From: Musa acuminata AAA Group
Lineage: Eukaryota > Streptophyta > Magnoliopsida > Zingiberales > Musaceae
Assembly: GCF_036884655.1 (NCBI RefSeq)
Contig: NC_088356.1
Location: 12,789,001-12,853,000, forward strand
Direction: 5' to 3'
Length of the DNA: 64,000 bases
The translations under genes and the position numbers were made by a program. Positions 48,601-59,024 of the stretch are shown piece by piece. Positions within the stretch are counted from its first letter, which is position 1. Each line of letters begins with the position of its first letter. The notes beneath the pieces are model-generated. The model made no database searches. It was given only the letters and a program-made list of their open reading frames with translations, and was not told where the DNA came from.

Positions 48601-51562
48601 GACTCGTCATGATTTGAAAAATAGATTTGATTCAATCTCATTGCAAGATATTGATGATTCAAATGAGTGGTTAGTAGAAGAAATGGGTGCTAACTTGCAA
48701 GATGCTGAAGACGAGCTTGTATTTGAAGATGATAGATTGACATGGGGAGATGTGGCAAGAGCTTCAGGTGCTGGAGAATTACAAACATATACAAGACAGA
48801 TGTCAAAGAGAAAAATGAGTGCAAAAGCATCAAGCTCGGCTCCTGCTATTGTTGAAGACATAGAGAATGAAACATATCTTGATGAAGAGGAAGGAATCGA
48901 AGGACAAGAGGAAGAAGACGAATTCAATGAAGATGATTTGTGTGAAAATAACGATAATATTGATTATGATGAATGACTTTGATGTAAAATTTTATTGTTT
49001 TGAATTTTGAAACTTTTTGTTAATGTGACGTTGTGATTTTGTATCTTAGATTTTCTTAATTTAATAGCATATATTTTATTTAAAATTTTAAATAATTATA
49101 TTTATTAATTATATTATATATTTTTATATTTTAGCGCCTCGCTTCGCTCGGGCGAGCGCCTCGGGCGTTTTTGGACCTTGGCGCCTAGCGCTTTTTAAAT
49201 CACTGATATATATATATATATATGTTTTGCAAGAAACATTATAAAACAATTTTTGAAATAAAATATCCGGTGTTACATTATATATCAAATGTGATAGTTA
49301 TGACCAAGAATATTTAAAGTTATTTATGTTGTTTTTATACTAAAAGTAGAAGCTCTCTTCTTTTTAAACTATCTCATTAGAATAGGTCAAATGAGGAAAT
49401 TGTTATTTGTTATTTGTTATGCTTGTACACTTATTGAGTAATGTTTGTTCCTTTTGCCACCTAGTTGGAGATAATCCATTACAATCTTGATGCTTCCATA
49501 TTCTTAAGATTCAAAAGTTTATTATATAAACAATTTTTTTAGTGTGGGTTGGTATTCACAAGTTATTCATGAAATTACTTTATTCATGAAATTACTGCTT
49601 AGCTTTCATAATAAAGAATGATTTATTTAGCACTTGCCACTATACATGCATCAATTATGTCTGTTAGGTAAAAGAATTTACTCTTTAAATGAATATTTTA
49701 AAATAAATTGGTATAAGTTGTCAATTGATTTCAACTGCGAGCAAACAACTATGTGCTAAGCATGCAAGATTTCCATAAAACAACTAGGTGCCTGGATAAC
49801 AAAAAAGTCAAATTCATGCATCAAAATGCCAAGAGAATTATCAGGGAAGAAAACAGTATTCGAAAAACAAAGAAGCAACAAGATCACTGACCATATTGGA
49901 CATCCAATTTCTCATAATACTTGTTTCCAAATTTATCAACTCCAACCACTGTTGCACCAATGTTGTGAATCTTGGTTTGCCTAAAAAATCAGACTATTAC
50001 TTTCAGAAAAAGAAAGCATCAAATGTGCAGAAAACATGCCCTGAAATAACTTGCAGAGAAAGAAGCAAAAGTTTAATATGTTACCTTGATTGTAACATGT
50101 AATACATTTAAGACATAGGACTTGGTTGGCTCCTAAATCCAAGGTAAACCAATATGTATCACAGAAAGAAAAGAAAAGCATATATGGCACACCAAGGCAC
50201 TTACAGCAGATTCCCATCCAAAAGGCAGTTCCTGTAACAGACAAGAAATTCTATGCATCAGAGACTTAGTTATCCAAAAAATTTCAAAAAAAATAAAAGC
50301 AAAAATCATCCCCCCCAAACCCCCCCATCCCCCCCTCTTTCTTTCGAAAAGTTCTATTCCACAGACTACATTCAGATAGTTTATGATGGTGGTAATTCCT
50401 GAAATATGACATTATTGACCACAAAATGCATAAAGAAACAAGAAATATATGGCATTATGTTGTTTGATTACAATGACAATTTCAATGGATATCTATGTTG
50501 AGCGGCAATTATTTCTAAACATCACAAGAAAGTTAGACATTTACATAAGCAGATGTGAAATAAAAAACAAAGGAGATGCAAAAGTTAACCCTCCATGACT
50601 ACGGCCAGATAGTTTATCATGGGAATTCCTGAGTTACGACACTATGATGACCACGAAACACATATTACTAGCAATTTCAAGGAATAGCTATATCGAGTCA
50701 TATTTCTTCCATACATGATCAGAAAAAGGGAATTGCCAGAACATCTACAAGAATTTCTTTCTATCTAATTGCCACCTCAGCTTGATATCACTGTATGATA
50801 AAAGCATGTTAATTTTGATAGCAACTTGAGTATCAAGTATGCATAGCAAGAAAAAAAAATTCCAAAAAAGCATGAAGACATAAGGTTATTGCTTCAGAGT
50901 GAACCTTTAGGAAAGAAACCTAGCAATATATGCATGATAGTCCATCCATCCATGGAGGAAGATGCATAATCTTGTTCGATGCTGCTGAACGTTTGCAAAC
51001 AAAAGCTCTAAACAATTTGGGTCAACTAGAGAAATCGGTCGAGTTTCCATTAGAGGTAGGCGTATGTTATCCAGGATTGTGCTGATGGAGAAAATGAAAT
51101 CAGTAAATAATTTCAGCATCAACCTAGAAAATCAAGGGAGCCAATTTGCAGCAGTGCAATAGGAAGACTCTTGCTAACCTAAGCATACACACAAGACCAC
51201 TTGCATCTTCTTTTCTGCAAATTGGGCGTATTATACGATGAAAAGAGAGTGCCTAATTGAGAACTAAGATTTATCGCATGAACATAGATACGCCTCGATT
51301 TAAAGACGATACAGATGCAAGAATGGATCTGATCAAAGTATGAGCATCCAAGACGATAACGTAGGAGCATCCAAGAATGGCCCTTTTAGGGTTCCTACCC
51401 GAGAAATCACCCTTGCTAGGTCGCAGAAGAGAGAAGAAACAAGGTGATGGATTCGAAAGAGAACAAGACTGACGTGTAACCCTCGTCGCGGAGATGTTTG
51501 AAGAAACCGCCGATGCCCTTCTCTTTGATCGTGCGGAGGACGCCCCTCACCACCGACGCCAT
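39036..51562 (-). CDS. NDUFA12: NADH dehydrogenase (complex I) accessory subunit NDUFA12 / B17.2
   Basis: A small accessory subunit of mitochondrial complex I. Five coding exons on the minus strand: 51562-51474, 50231-50205, 49980-49892, 39899-39790 and 39191-39036. Phases close exactly and give 156 residues (Arabidopsis about 159). The N-terminus reads MASVVRGVLRTIKEKG. The family core follows: NLLQTKIHNIGATVVGVDK, NKYYEKL, GRHRWVEYAEKDRYNASQ, VPPEWHGWLHYITDHTGDE. The last exon encodes KPKRYGVEHRENFSGEG, YIYHSKGHALNPGQR and WTRYQPW. Exon 2 is only 27 bases. Intron 3 (39900-49891) is about 10 kb because it holds an NLR-derived inverted repeat and a hAT transposon; the other introns are 0.2-1.2 kb. 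The coding sequence is intact despite these insertions. Confidence 0.93.
41400..42620 (-). pseudogene. NLR (CNL-type) resistance-gene fragment, left arm
   Basis: On the minus strand the sequence encodes pieces of an NB-ARC domain: YLVVMDEVWEVNIWNAI (kinase-2), RSRVLLTTCKVNVAKFADL (RNBS-B region), YKLQLMSLEERENLL, then KKRLIHLWVVEGFIQPKQG (MHD-proximal region) in another open stretch. Leucine-rich-repeat-like sequence lies further out near 41400-41700. There are stops and frame changes, and I see no P-loop, so it is a truncated pseudogene. It mirrors the right-arm copy. Confidence 0.82.
43070..44570 (+). pseudogene. NLR (CNL-type) resistance-gene fragment, right arm
   Basis: The inverted partner of the left-arm fragment, on the plus strand. 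It keeps the counterpart of the kinase-2 and RNBS-B region near 43100-43260, an ERLIHLWMVEDIIQP-like stretch near 43600, and more distal sequence to about 44570. Several stops and small indels; no intact frame longer than about 110 codons. Confidence 0.8.
45574..45608. repeat. (TA)n microsatellite, hAT insertion site
   Basis: The TA run continues at 49206-49222 on the far side of the hAT element, so the transposon landed inside it. The 8-bp target duplication reads ATATATAT on both sides. Confidence 0.88.
45609..49205 (+). mobile_element. hAT-superfamily DNA transposon, 3.6 kb
   Basis: Begins CAGTGATT and ends AATCACTG, with subterminal arrays of GGCGCTCG and GGCGAG motifs at both ends, as in plant hAT elements. 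The 8-bp flanking duplication is ATATATAT, within a TA microsatellite. It carries one transposase gene on the plus strand with a BED zinc finger, a DUF659-type core and a C-terminal dimerisation region, now interrupted by stops. The 725-bp element in PMK intron 3 shares its ends and subterminal repeats. Confidence 0.92.
46363..48976 (+). pseudogene. hAT transposase, five in-frame stop codons
   Basis: Exons read in one continuous frame: 46363-47332, 47427-48236, 48315-48433 and 48521-48976, with GT-AG introns between. A BED-type zinc finger lies near the N-terminus (CIFC, then H and C about ten residues apart). DUF659-like sequence follows (PPSYYEMR, CSIMSDVWTNRR, ITDNGSNYVLAG, YWTPCAAHCIDLML). 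The C-terminal dimerisation segment includes SASGYERNWSVFEH and IHSKRRNRLE, and the tail is very acidic. Stops occur at 46771 (TGA), 46843 (TAA), 47441 (TAA), 47726 (TAG) and 48356 (TAG). I see no frameshift, so decay is by point substitution only. It cannot make a full transposase. Confidence 0.88.
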
Positions 51563-54500
51563 GTGCGTGTCTACTTCCGCCCTTACCCAACCAACCCCAC
51601 GACTTTTTCTTTCTGCGATGCTGCGCTTCCTTTCTGCCACGGCAGACGGTGAGAGGAGAGGATAGCCGTACTCCTGGACACGGCGAATGGGATTGCCGGC
51701 CCAGTCCCATGAACGCTCGTCACGAAAATTAAAGCCCGCGGGCCTCGTAACGGAAGTGCGCTATGGGCTTTGCGGTCCGTCAAATGTTTTGGATAAGGCT
51801 GAGTGGGTCTGTAATTTATGATTCATACATACAAATAGTTCCCCGAGGGTAACAAAAGAATACCTTTAACATGCGGCTGTCACCTAGGAATGATATCATC
51901 ACTAGAATTCAACTTGTTGAGACTAATATGCTGCTGGTTCTATAGCAGGAACAAGAATGGTGTGAAGAAAAAGATATTCGAGAGCCGCAAAGATTTCTTC
52001 AGAGTCGCGACAGACAAACGTACTCTCGGAACCTGATAAAGTATGTGATTGGAATATGTTTCGAGGAATTCATGCATGTGATGCCAACTCGATAGGAAAA
52101 TGACATGGCAACGCCAGCAGCGTTGTGTGTTGTCGATGGTGATGATGTCAGGTGTCACTTGCTACAGGGTGGCCTCCTGCGGCTCTGCAAATTGGCATCC
52201 ATGTGTGGCGAGGCTTTGCCCGACAGGAAAGTGTCAGTCCATGGCCATGTTCTTCCTCCCTCCCCACCGCCTCTCGGCTGCATGCATTGCTGCTCGTCCG
52301 AAGCCATCATTCCATCTGGGAAAGTTTTTTTCTTTTGGTGTTTAGTGGGGGAGGGGGGGACGGCACTATATTCTGCTGCGGGAGGGAGGAAAGAAAAAGG
52401 AGGGAGGGAGGGGAGTCAGAGAGGTGTCAGCTGCCTTCTTTTGCTTTCGTCCCCTGATACATCTTATCATATCGTCATCCGTATGGTCATGATCATGCGA
52501 CAGTAGTGCGTGACGATCGTCGTCGAACAATGCTCTTCTTTGCGTTCTTCATCCTCTCTTCCATGATGAACTCCGACCACCGGGCATCGGACAAACCGGC
52601 TGAACTTGCGAATCACCACATTCGCTCCTTCACTAAAACCTCATCTACGACAACAATCATCAAGCGCCTCCTTCGCTAAAACGTCATTGCTCATCGATGA
52701 GATCGATGGGTGTAGAAGTTTAGTTCGTCGACTTATCCAAACTCCTCGCTCGATTATCTCGTGGGACAATCAGTAAGTTTAAATTAACCCTTTGCCCAGC
52801 GACACTACGGAAACTGAGGATGCCATGGTTTGCTCTGCTTATCATCACGCACTCTGGCATTAGATGCATTGCGATCCAATGGGAAGGAGGATGATTCTGA
52901 GCCTTCTCGTGCCTGTCTTCTGCATTAAGGCGGGATGTGCACTCAATGATCGCATAGGCATATGGGCCCTGGCACAGCACTGCAGCAGGTCATTTGTATA
53001 AGAGTAAATGGAAGAATGCTTCTGATTCCAATTCTTGGAGAGCAGCAGCCCGTGAGAGGAGGGAGAAAGAGATAGAGGTGTTGTGTTCCCTAGTGGGAAT
53101 TTTCGTTCATGCACCAACGTGGTGGTGTGTTCTCGTAACTAACGAATCAATCTACAGGCATCGATCTAAGAGCTGTATTTTTTGGGACTCTGGAATCAGT
53201 CAGGACTGTGATCCTCGACTCGGCACGCTACTCCAGCATTTGAGAAACTATTACTTTTCGTACGTGGAGAAATATGGCACATCATGCGAGTCATCTGATG
53301 AGGCTTTAATTACAATCGGAGAAGCTTATGCATCATCAACACGTACACCAACATTAACATCGGTGGAATCATATCATATTGCCGGGTTTCTTAACTAGTA
53401 ATTCTCTCTGTATCACGCAGCTGTAAATTACGCCCTCTACAGCTACCAAGGAGGAAAAGAAGTAGGTGGATCATGTTCGGAGGTTGGTGAAATGATGCAT
53501 CTCTCTCTCGCTCTCTCTCTCTCTCTTCTTTGCCCTCTAGAGATCTGGCAAAGAGATGGAATCATTCGAGCAGAAAGGATATGAACTTGGGAGAATGTGA
53601 GCGGCCACCGTGAGTGATAAATGAGAAACGGGAGACAAGATGTGTTTCGAATGGTGTCCAATTCCCGGATAACAGTGGAGGCGGAGAGAGAAAGAGAGAG
53701 CAGTACCTCATTTTCATGCCCATCAAACAAAAATATTAACCTCACAAATAGAACTAACCTTCAACACGGCTTTAACAAGCATAGAAAGGACAAAGACACT
53801 TGACCTGAAGTTGCATCAGAAGCAGTCCTTGAGAAAGCTCAGCTCCCTCCACTTCGTCGGTCCTTATTTTGCCCCTCACCGCTCTTACGCTGGGAAGCCT
53901 TTGGTGTTTGTCCATCGCGACCTTTAGACATGTCCGAAACCTCCTTTTCGATCTTTGGTGGTGGTCTAAAGTATCTAGGCAGATGAAAAGCATGCTTCGG
54001 ACACACCACACGCAACAAAATCACTTGGTGCTTGCTACACGTCTTTCGTATTTCTTCTTGTGCAAAATGACATTCGAATAATTTTACTCAGTTCTGTGGT
54101 AGTAGTAATGGGAGGAGGAGGAAGAAGAAGAAGAGGGAGGGAGGGAGAGACTCAATTCAAATTGCCGAGTCTTTGTCTTGTATTTACAAAGTACAGACGT
54201 GTATAGCATTCATGGAATGCTGCAGGACACGAGGTTTCTACTCGCACAGCCTGTTCATAATGATTTGTCCTGAAACACTGTATCCGAGTCTTGTCACTTT
54301 ATGCACTCGAGATTCTCTGCCTAATTAATTACGTAAAATAGGAGCCAATATTCACGAGAACAGCACCAGCAATTCGGACTCGATCTCCATAGAAACTCAC
54401 TCGTAATGCCTCTATCTACCGTGTAGGCAAAATCGATGCTCTTGAATCTTCTGTCAGTCTTGATTAGGCATCAGCTCAAGTAGAAACATGTTGAGCTGAA

Positions 54501-54750
54501 AAGAGGAGAGCCGACCACACGGGGCAAATTCTGCCTGCGAGCACTAGCAGGGATGCGAGGAGGAATGGGTTGCATCCCCCACCTCTCCTGTTGATGTAGA
54601 ATTTACGTCAAGAGAAAGGAACCAATTCAAAGCCGAGAAATGCGGCTGCTTGCCTCCCCTTCTCTCTCATCCTATTACACACTGAACACACCACTTTTTG
54701 GAGGTGTCCCTCCGGAGGGTGCCAACCGAGGAAAACGAAGGAAAAGTGAG
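51563..54750. other. Intergenic upstream of NDUFA12; no gene recognised
   Basis: The first few hundred bases are the NDUFA12 promoter side. Several open frames of 80-134 codons (for example 52105-52506 and 52994-53398, plus strand) show no recognisable domain and I do not call them. A CT tract lies at 53503-53525 and a GGA/GAA-rich tract near 54108-54148. Confidence 0.55.
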
Positions 54751-55631
54751 GTTTTTCTTGAAGGAGTTTTAGTCGGGAAAACTAAGAAAAAGTGAGATTT
54801 TCTTAAAGGAAATCTGTATCTTCGTCACATAATTTTTTTCTTAAAAAAATAAATATTTTATTATGAAGATATTTTTTTATAAGTTTATATAGTAATTATA
54901 AACTTATTTGACTTACATTTTATCTTTATTTTAGTGTTACATATTTCCTTCTTTATTTTAGTGTTGTTAGCTATGAGTAATACTCAAAATATTATAAGTC
55001 TTGAGTTTATAACTTTGTCAATTATATGAAGGATATAATCTTAAATTCATCAAATACTATCATTTTTAGTCAGTTCTTTTGTTAAGATATCAACTAATGA
55101 CTTATCAGAAAATTTAAATTGATCCTTAGATATTCTCATGCGCTAGTTGTAAATTATACTGAAGTCTAAATATCATAAAATTAAGTATTTTATATATTTC
55201 CCGATCAATCATCTCAATTATTTATTCTACAGAACTTTCAATAATTAAGTCTATTTTCCATTCAATTAATCTGATCAAGGTATCACTCACTCAATACAAC
55301 TTGTATATGCTCAAGCTATTTATTCCACAAAATATAAGGATATTTATAAAAATATAATGAAGAAAGTATCACTATAATAATATAACATTAATGTTTTGAG
55401 TTTTCAAAATATGTTGAACTATTGATATCATCTATATTTCACCCAAAGATAATATATTGATATATCCAGTATTCACTCAAGATCGATACCATCCTTATGG
55501 AATAGTAGTGTTACCTTTAGGTACACAATACTAAACTGCAAGGATATCCAAAACAGTATCATCATATTCCATTATATAATTATTTGAAATAGATTTTCCT
55601 TTGGGATTATCTAAATCACCTAATTATATGT

Positions 55632-56140
55632 ATCATTATGAATATTATTTTATTTAATATCAATGAGGATCAATTTCATAGTTTATTTTATAGATTATTG
55701 GTCTAGGTCACTTTAGTAACTGCAAAATTAATACAAAAAGATAAAATATAGTCTAAAATATCCCATAAATGATAAGAATTTTATTGTAATTCATATCTCA
55801 TAAGCCTACCATCACAAGCTATTTAGAAAGATAAATTATAAATACTATTCATTAAATTTTTTTTATTCTGATTTATGCTGTCATTATGAATATTATTTTA
55901 TTTAATGTAGACTAATTTCATAATATATTTTATAAATTATTGGTCCAGGTTACTTTGGTGGTTGTAAGACCAATATAAAAATATAAAATACAATCTAAAA
56001 TGTCCTATAAATGATAATACATTTATTATAATTTACATCTCATGAGTCTATCATCCCATACTACTTTGACAATTATAGATAAAACTTATGAAGATAAATT
56101 ACAAATAATATTCATAAATTTTTTTATCTTATTTCGTGCT
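55632..56140. repeat. Tandem duplication, about 250-bp unit
   Basis: Two diverged adjacent copies (about 55632-55871 and 55879-56140) share TCATTATGAATATTATTTTA, an AGATTATTGGTCTAGGT-like segment, CCCATAAATGATAA and TCATATCTCATAAGCCTA-like segments in the same order. Confidence 0.8.
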
Positions 56141-56150
56141 TGAAAAGTTC

Positions 56151-57296
56151 AATAATAGAATAACAACCATAATAATTATTGAATATTGATCAACATAAAG
56201 AAAACTCATATAATAAATATAATCATAATAACACATAAATCATGAAGAGCCTTATGTGAAAGATAACTATTATTTCATAATTTTAAATATATACATATGA
56301 ATAACCAAATAAATATCTAAAAACAATAATTGGATTTTATTTACAACATGCAATCAATAATTTATATGAGAAAACTATAAAAGAACCATTATGACAATCA
56401 ATTTTATTTAATTGGATAAACCCAAAATTAAACTAAACATCAACCCAATTAAGTCAATCGATAATAATTGATCCGAAGATAAAACTGTAATTTTGTTGAC
56501 AAGGCATAGATCGAAATTACGAGATTCATGAAAGGTAGAACTATCAAAAGCATATGTCAATAAAATTTCAATTATGAAGAGCATTTATGGAAAGTAAATA
56601 AAAGGACATGCTCCGAATTCTTTCATTTCTGAAAGGCAAAAATATCCTTCCAAGAAAAAGCCCAAATCTTCCCTATGCTAATGTCGCCTGCGCACGACGA
56701 TTGATCAACATAAAGAAAACTAGAATCATGATAACACATAAATCAATAATAGAATAACAGCCATAATAATTATTGAATATTGATCAACATAAAGAAAACT
56801 CATATAATAACTATAATCATGATAACACATAAATCATGAAGAGCCTTATGTGAAAGATAACTATTATTTCATAATTTTAAATATATGCATATGAATAATC
56901 AAATAAATATCCAAGAACAATAATTGGATTTTATTTACAACATGCAATCAATAATTTATATGAGAATACTATAAAAGAACCATTATGACAATCAGTCTTA
57001 TTTAATTAGATAAGTCCAGAATTGAACTAAACATCAACCCAATTAAGTCAATCAATAAGAATTGATCCAAAGATAAAACTATAATTTTGTTGACAAGACA
57101 TAGATCGGAATTATGAGATTCATGAAGGGTAGAACTATCAAAAGGACATGTCAGGAAAATTTCAATTATGAAGAACATTTATAGAAAGTAAATAAAAGGA
57201 CAGGCTATGGAATTCTTTCATTTCTGAAGGGCAAAAATATCCTTTTCCAAGAAAAAGCCATAATCTTCCCTACATCGTCGTCGCCTGCGCACGACT
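56151..57296. repeat. Tandem duplication, about 550-bp unit
   Basis: Unit 1 is 56151-56699 and unit 2 is 56745-57296. Both start AATAATAGAATAACA and end near CGCCTGCGCACGAC, and they are nearly identical between. A 45-base spacer repeats a small internal piece (TTGATCAACATAAAGAAAAC). The high similarity means a fairly recent duplication. Confidence 0.92.
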
Positions 57297-57720
57297 ATAG
57301 CTGGTGTTGCCGCCACGGCGTGACCTGTGCCTGCTCGCGTCTACCACCTAAGTGTGGCCTATGCCCTCACGGGGCTATCGCTACTGCCCTTTGCCCACGG
57401 GGGCAACCGTTGCATAGTGCGATTGCCACCATTTGCGACCACTGCCCTTCCGTAAGCGGGCGCCACCATTACGTGTGATGGCGGCGGCCGACTTCACACA
57501 GGGTGTAGCCGTCACTTTCTATGGCCACCATGTTCACATGCGGTGCGGTCGTTGCTTGCGTGGCCGTCAACTGCATGTGGGTGCCATGATACGTAGCCAC
57601 CGTGGCACGTGACTGGCCACCTAGCGGCTGCTAATGGCCGTTGTTGCTGTTGCGATACGCGCTGCATGGTGCAGTCGCCTCTCGCAAGTAGATCAACATA
57701 GCGATTGTTGTCGGTATGCA
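57270..57720. other. GC-rich island in an AT-rich region
   Basis: About 450 GC-rich bases with recurring GCCACC and GTGGC words, sharply different from the flanks. No open frame or domain was found. Its position next to a tRNA-type primer-binding site suggests retrotransposon leader rather than a gene. Confidence 0.5.
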
Positions 57721-58012
57721 GCTACGGGCTGCAATCTCTGTACACAACCATTCAACGACTGTCAACAACTAAACAGGCGATCAACATATATCATTGATAG
57801 TAAATAATAAATCCATCGATCAAACATAAGAAATCGTACATGGCTCATAATTAGCAATAGAGCAAATCATATAGAAAAAACAAATCAATAATATCCGATG
57901 AATCATTCATGCATCGTAAACAAAAATCAATTAATATTATTTCATAAGCGAAAGATGCTAACAAATAGATCCAAAAGTATTTGATTTCAAAAATCACTGT
58001 TATGATACCAAT

Positions 58013-58503
58013 TGTTAGTATAAAATATGTAATCATGCTATCTGTAATGTGAAGAAACTTTTATGTCAGAATTTGAAATCAAATAATAATGGATCTAAAC
58101 AATATTACGATGCATACCTTTCGTTGTTGTTCAGAAGAATAAATCTTATCTGATTTACATGTGCACTATCATCGTATCTGACATATCAATCTGTAAGAAA
58201 AACTAGACTCTCATTCTCTTTTCTTCCTATCCTTTCGCAGAACCACTTAAATTGATGGATTAGAAAAATAGAGAGAAAAACTATAATCTCTCAATTGTGT
58301 GGAAATATGTATATATAGCCCATAGAAGTTTTGTCTATTTATAAGCAAGAGCAGATGGTCTAGAATAAGTTTTTAGGAGAGTTCCTTCAATCAACAGTAT
58401 CCTCTTAATAATCCTATTATAATATAATTTTTTTTTATTAGTTAGTTAATCATATCTATAATATATATTATCTAATTAAATAGAACTACGTAATAATCTA
58501 ACA
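58013..58503 (-). mobile_element. Copia-type LTR with adjacent primer-binding site
   Basis: Read on the minus strand the segment starts TGTTAG and ends CTAACA, the usual TG..CA ends with a 6-bp inverted repeat. It is followed at 58012 by ATTGGTATCATAACAG, whose TGGTATCA matches the initiator methionine tRNA primer-binding site of many plant LTR elements. A TATATATA-type promoter sequence lies in the middle. This is therefore a 5' LTR pointing left. I found no matching second LTR in the window and no intact gag or pol. Confidence 0.72.
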
Positions 58504-58645
58504 GGGAAAACAAAAAAAAAAGAAATTTGACGGAGACTACGAGGCACGATCAGACGAAATCCGGCACCCAATTTGGATGGACGGATGGATGGATCGGACA
58601 CCTACAACTCAAACTACAGAATATGATCGCCGCTTGCTTCCGGTC

Positions 58646-58646
58646 C

Positions 58647-58685
<39 letters not shown>
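58646..58685. repeat. (CT)n(CA)n microsatellite in the WRKY upstream region
   Basis: About 13 CT units followed by about 6 CA units, roughly 340 bases before the WRKY start codon, in promoter or leader sequence. Confidence 0.9.
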
Positions 58686-58686
<1 letters not shown>

Positions 58687-59024
58687 GAGACGTGCACAGA
58701 CACACGTGTTTCTCTTCTGTGTCCGTCCTCAGTTGCGTATGGACAAGTCTATTCCATTAAAAAGTCAGCGTCTTCCACGAATAAAAATATACTACCCTCT
58801 CTCTCTCTCCTCGACGCACACACGCACACATCCATTTGTCCCCTTGCGCACACTATTTTTCTTGGGGTTGAAGAAGAGTTCTCTCGTCTCACTCCTCCCT
58901 CGCCGCACAATTTTCTTCCCATCCCCTCCCTCCGTCCTTCCCAGAACAGCAGGAAAGATTTCGGCAATAGGCTACACCTTCGCTGCAACACTCTTTGCCA
59001 AAAAAACATCAAAGATCTGAATAC

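Larger units (their letters stand above)
40345..49800. repeat. Large nested inverted-repeat structure in NDUFA12 intron 3
   Basis: The main palindrome has a left arm 41013-42702 and a right arm 42925-45221 around a loop of about 220 bases. In the segments I aligned by eye roughly four of five bases match. The innermost stem, AATAAATGGATACCATCGAA at 42668 against its complement near 42960, is nearly perfect. The outermost about 300 bases of each arm (41013-41290 and 44876-45221) are copies of a further outer pair (40345-40690 and 49430-49800), making four copies of one AT-rich unit containing AGTTGAAATCAA and GCATCAAGATTGTAATGA. A hAT transposon (45609-49205) is inserted between the two right-hand copies. 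The arms carry oppositely oriented NLR fragments. Confidence 0.85.
54751..58012. other. AT-rich, gene-free repeat region
   Basis: No gene. Very AT-rich except for a GC-rich island at about 57270-57720. It holds two tandem duplications (55632-56140 and 56151-57296). Its right edge joins the primer-binding site of the LTR at 58013-58503, so much of it may be the decayed interior of that retroelement in minus orientation. Confidence 0.55.

Noticed and set aside
52105..53398. Open frames of 134 codons upstream of NDUFA12
   Set aside because: No start context, domain or splice pattern supports a gene.
54980..55520. Possible decayed copia RNase H end on the minus strand (a VDILTKEL-like stretch near 55085)
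   Set aside because: Only about eight residues resemble the motif, and surrounding sequence shows no further copia similarity.
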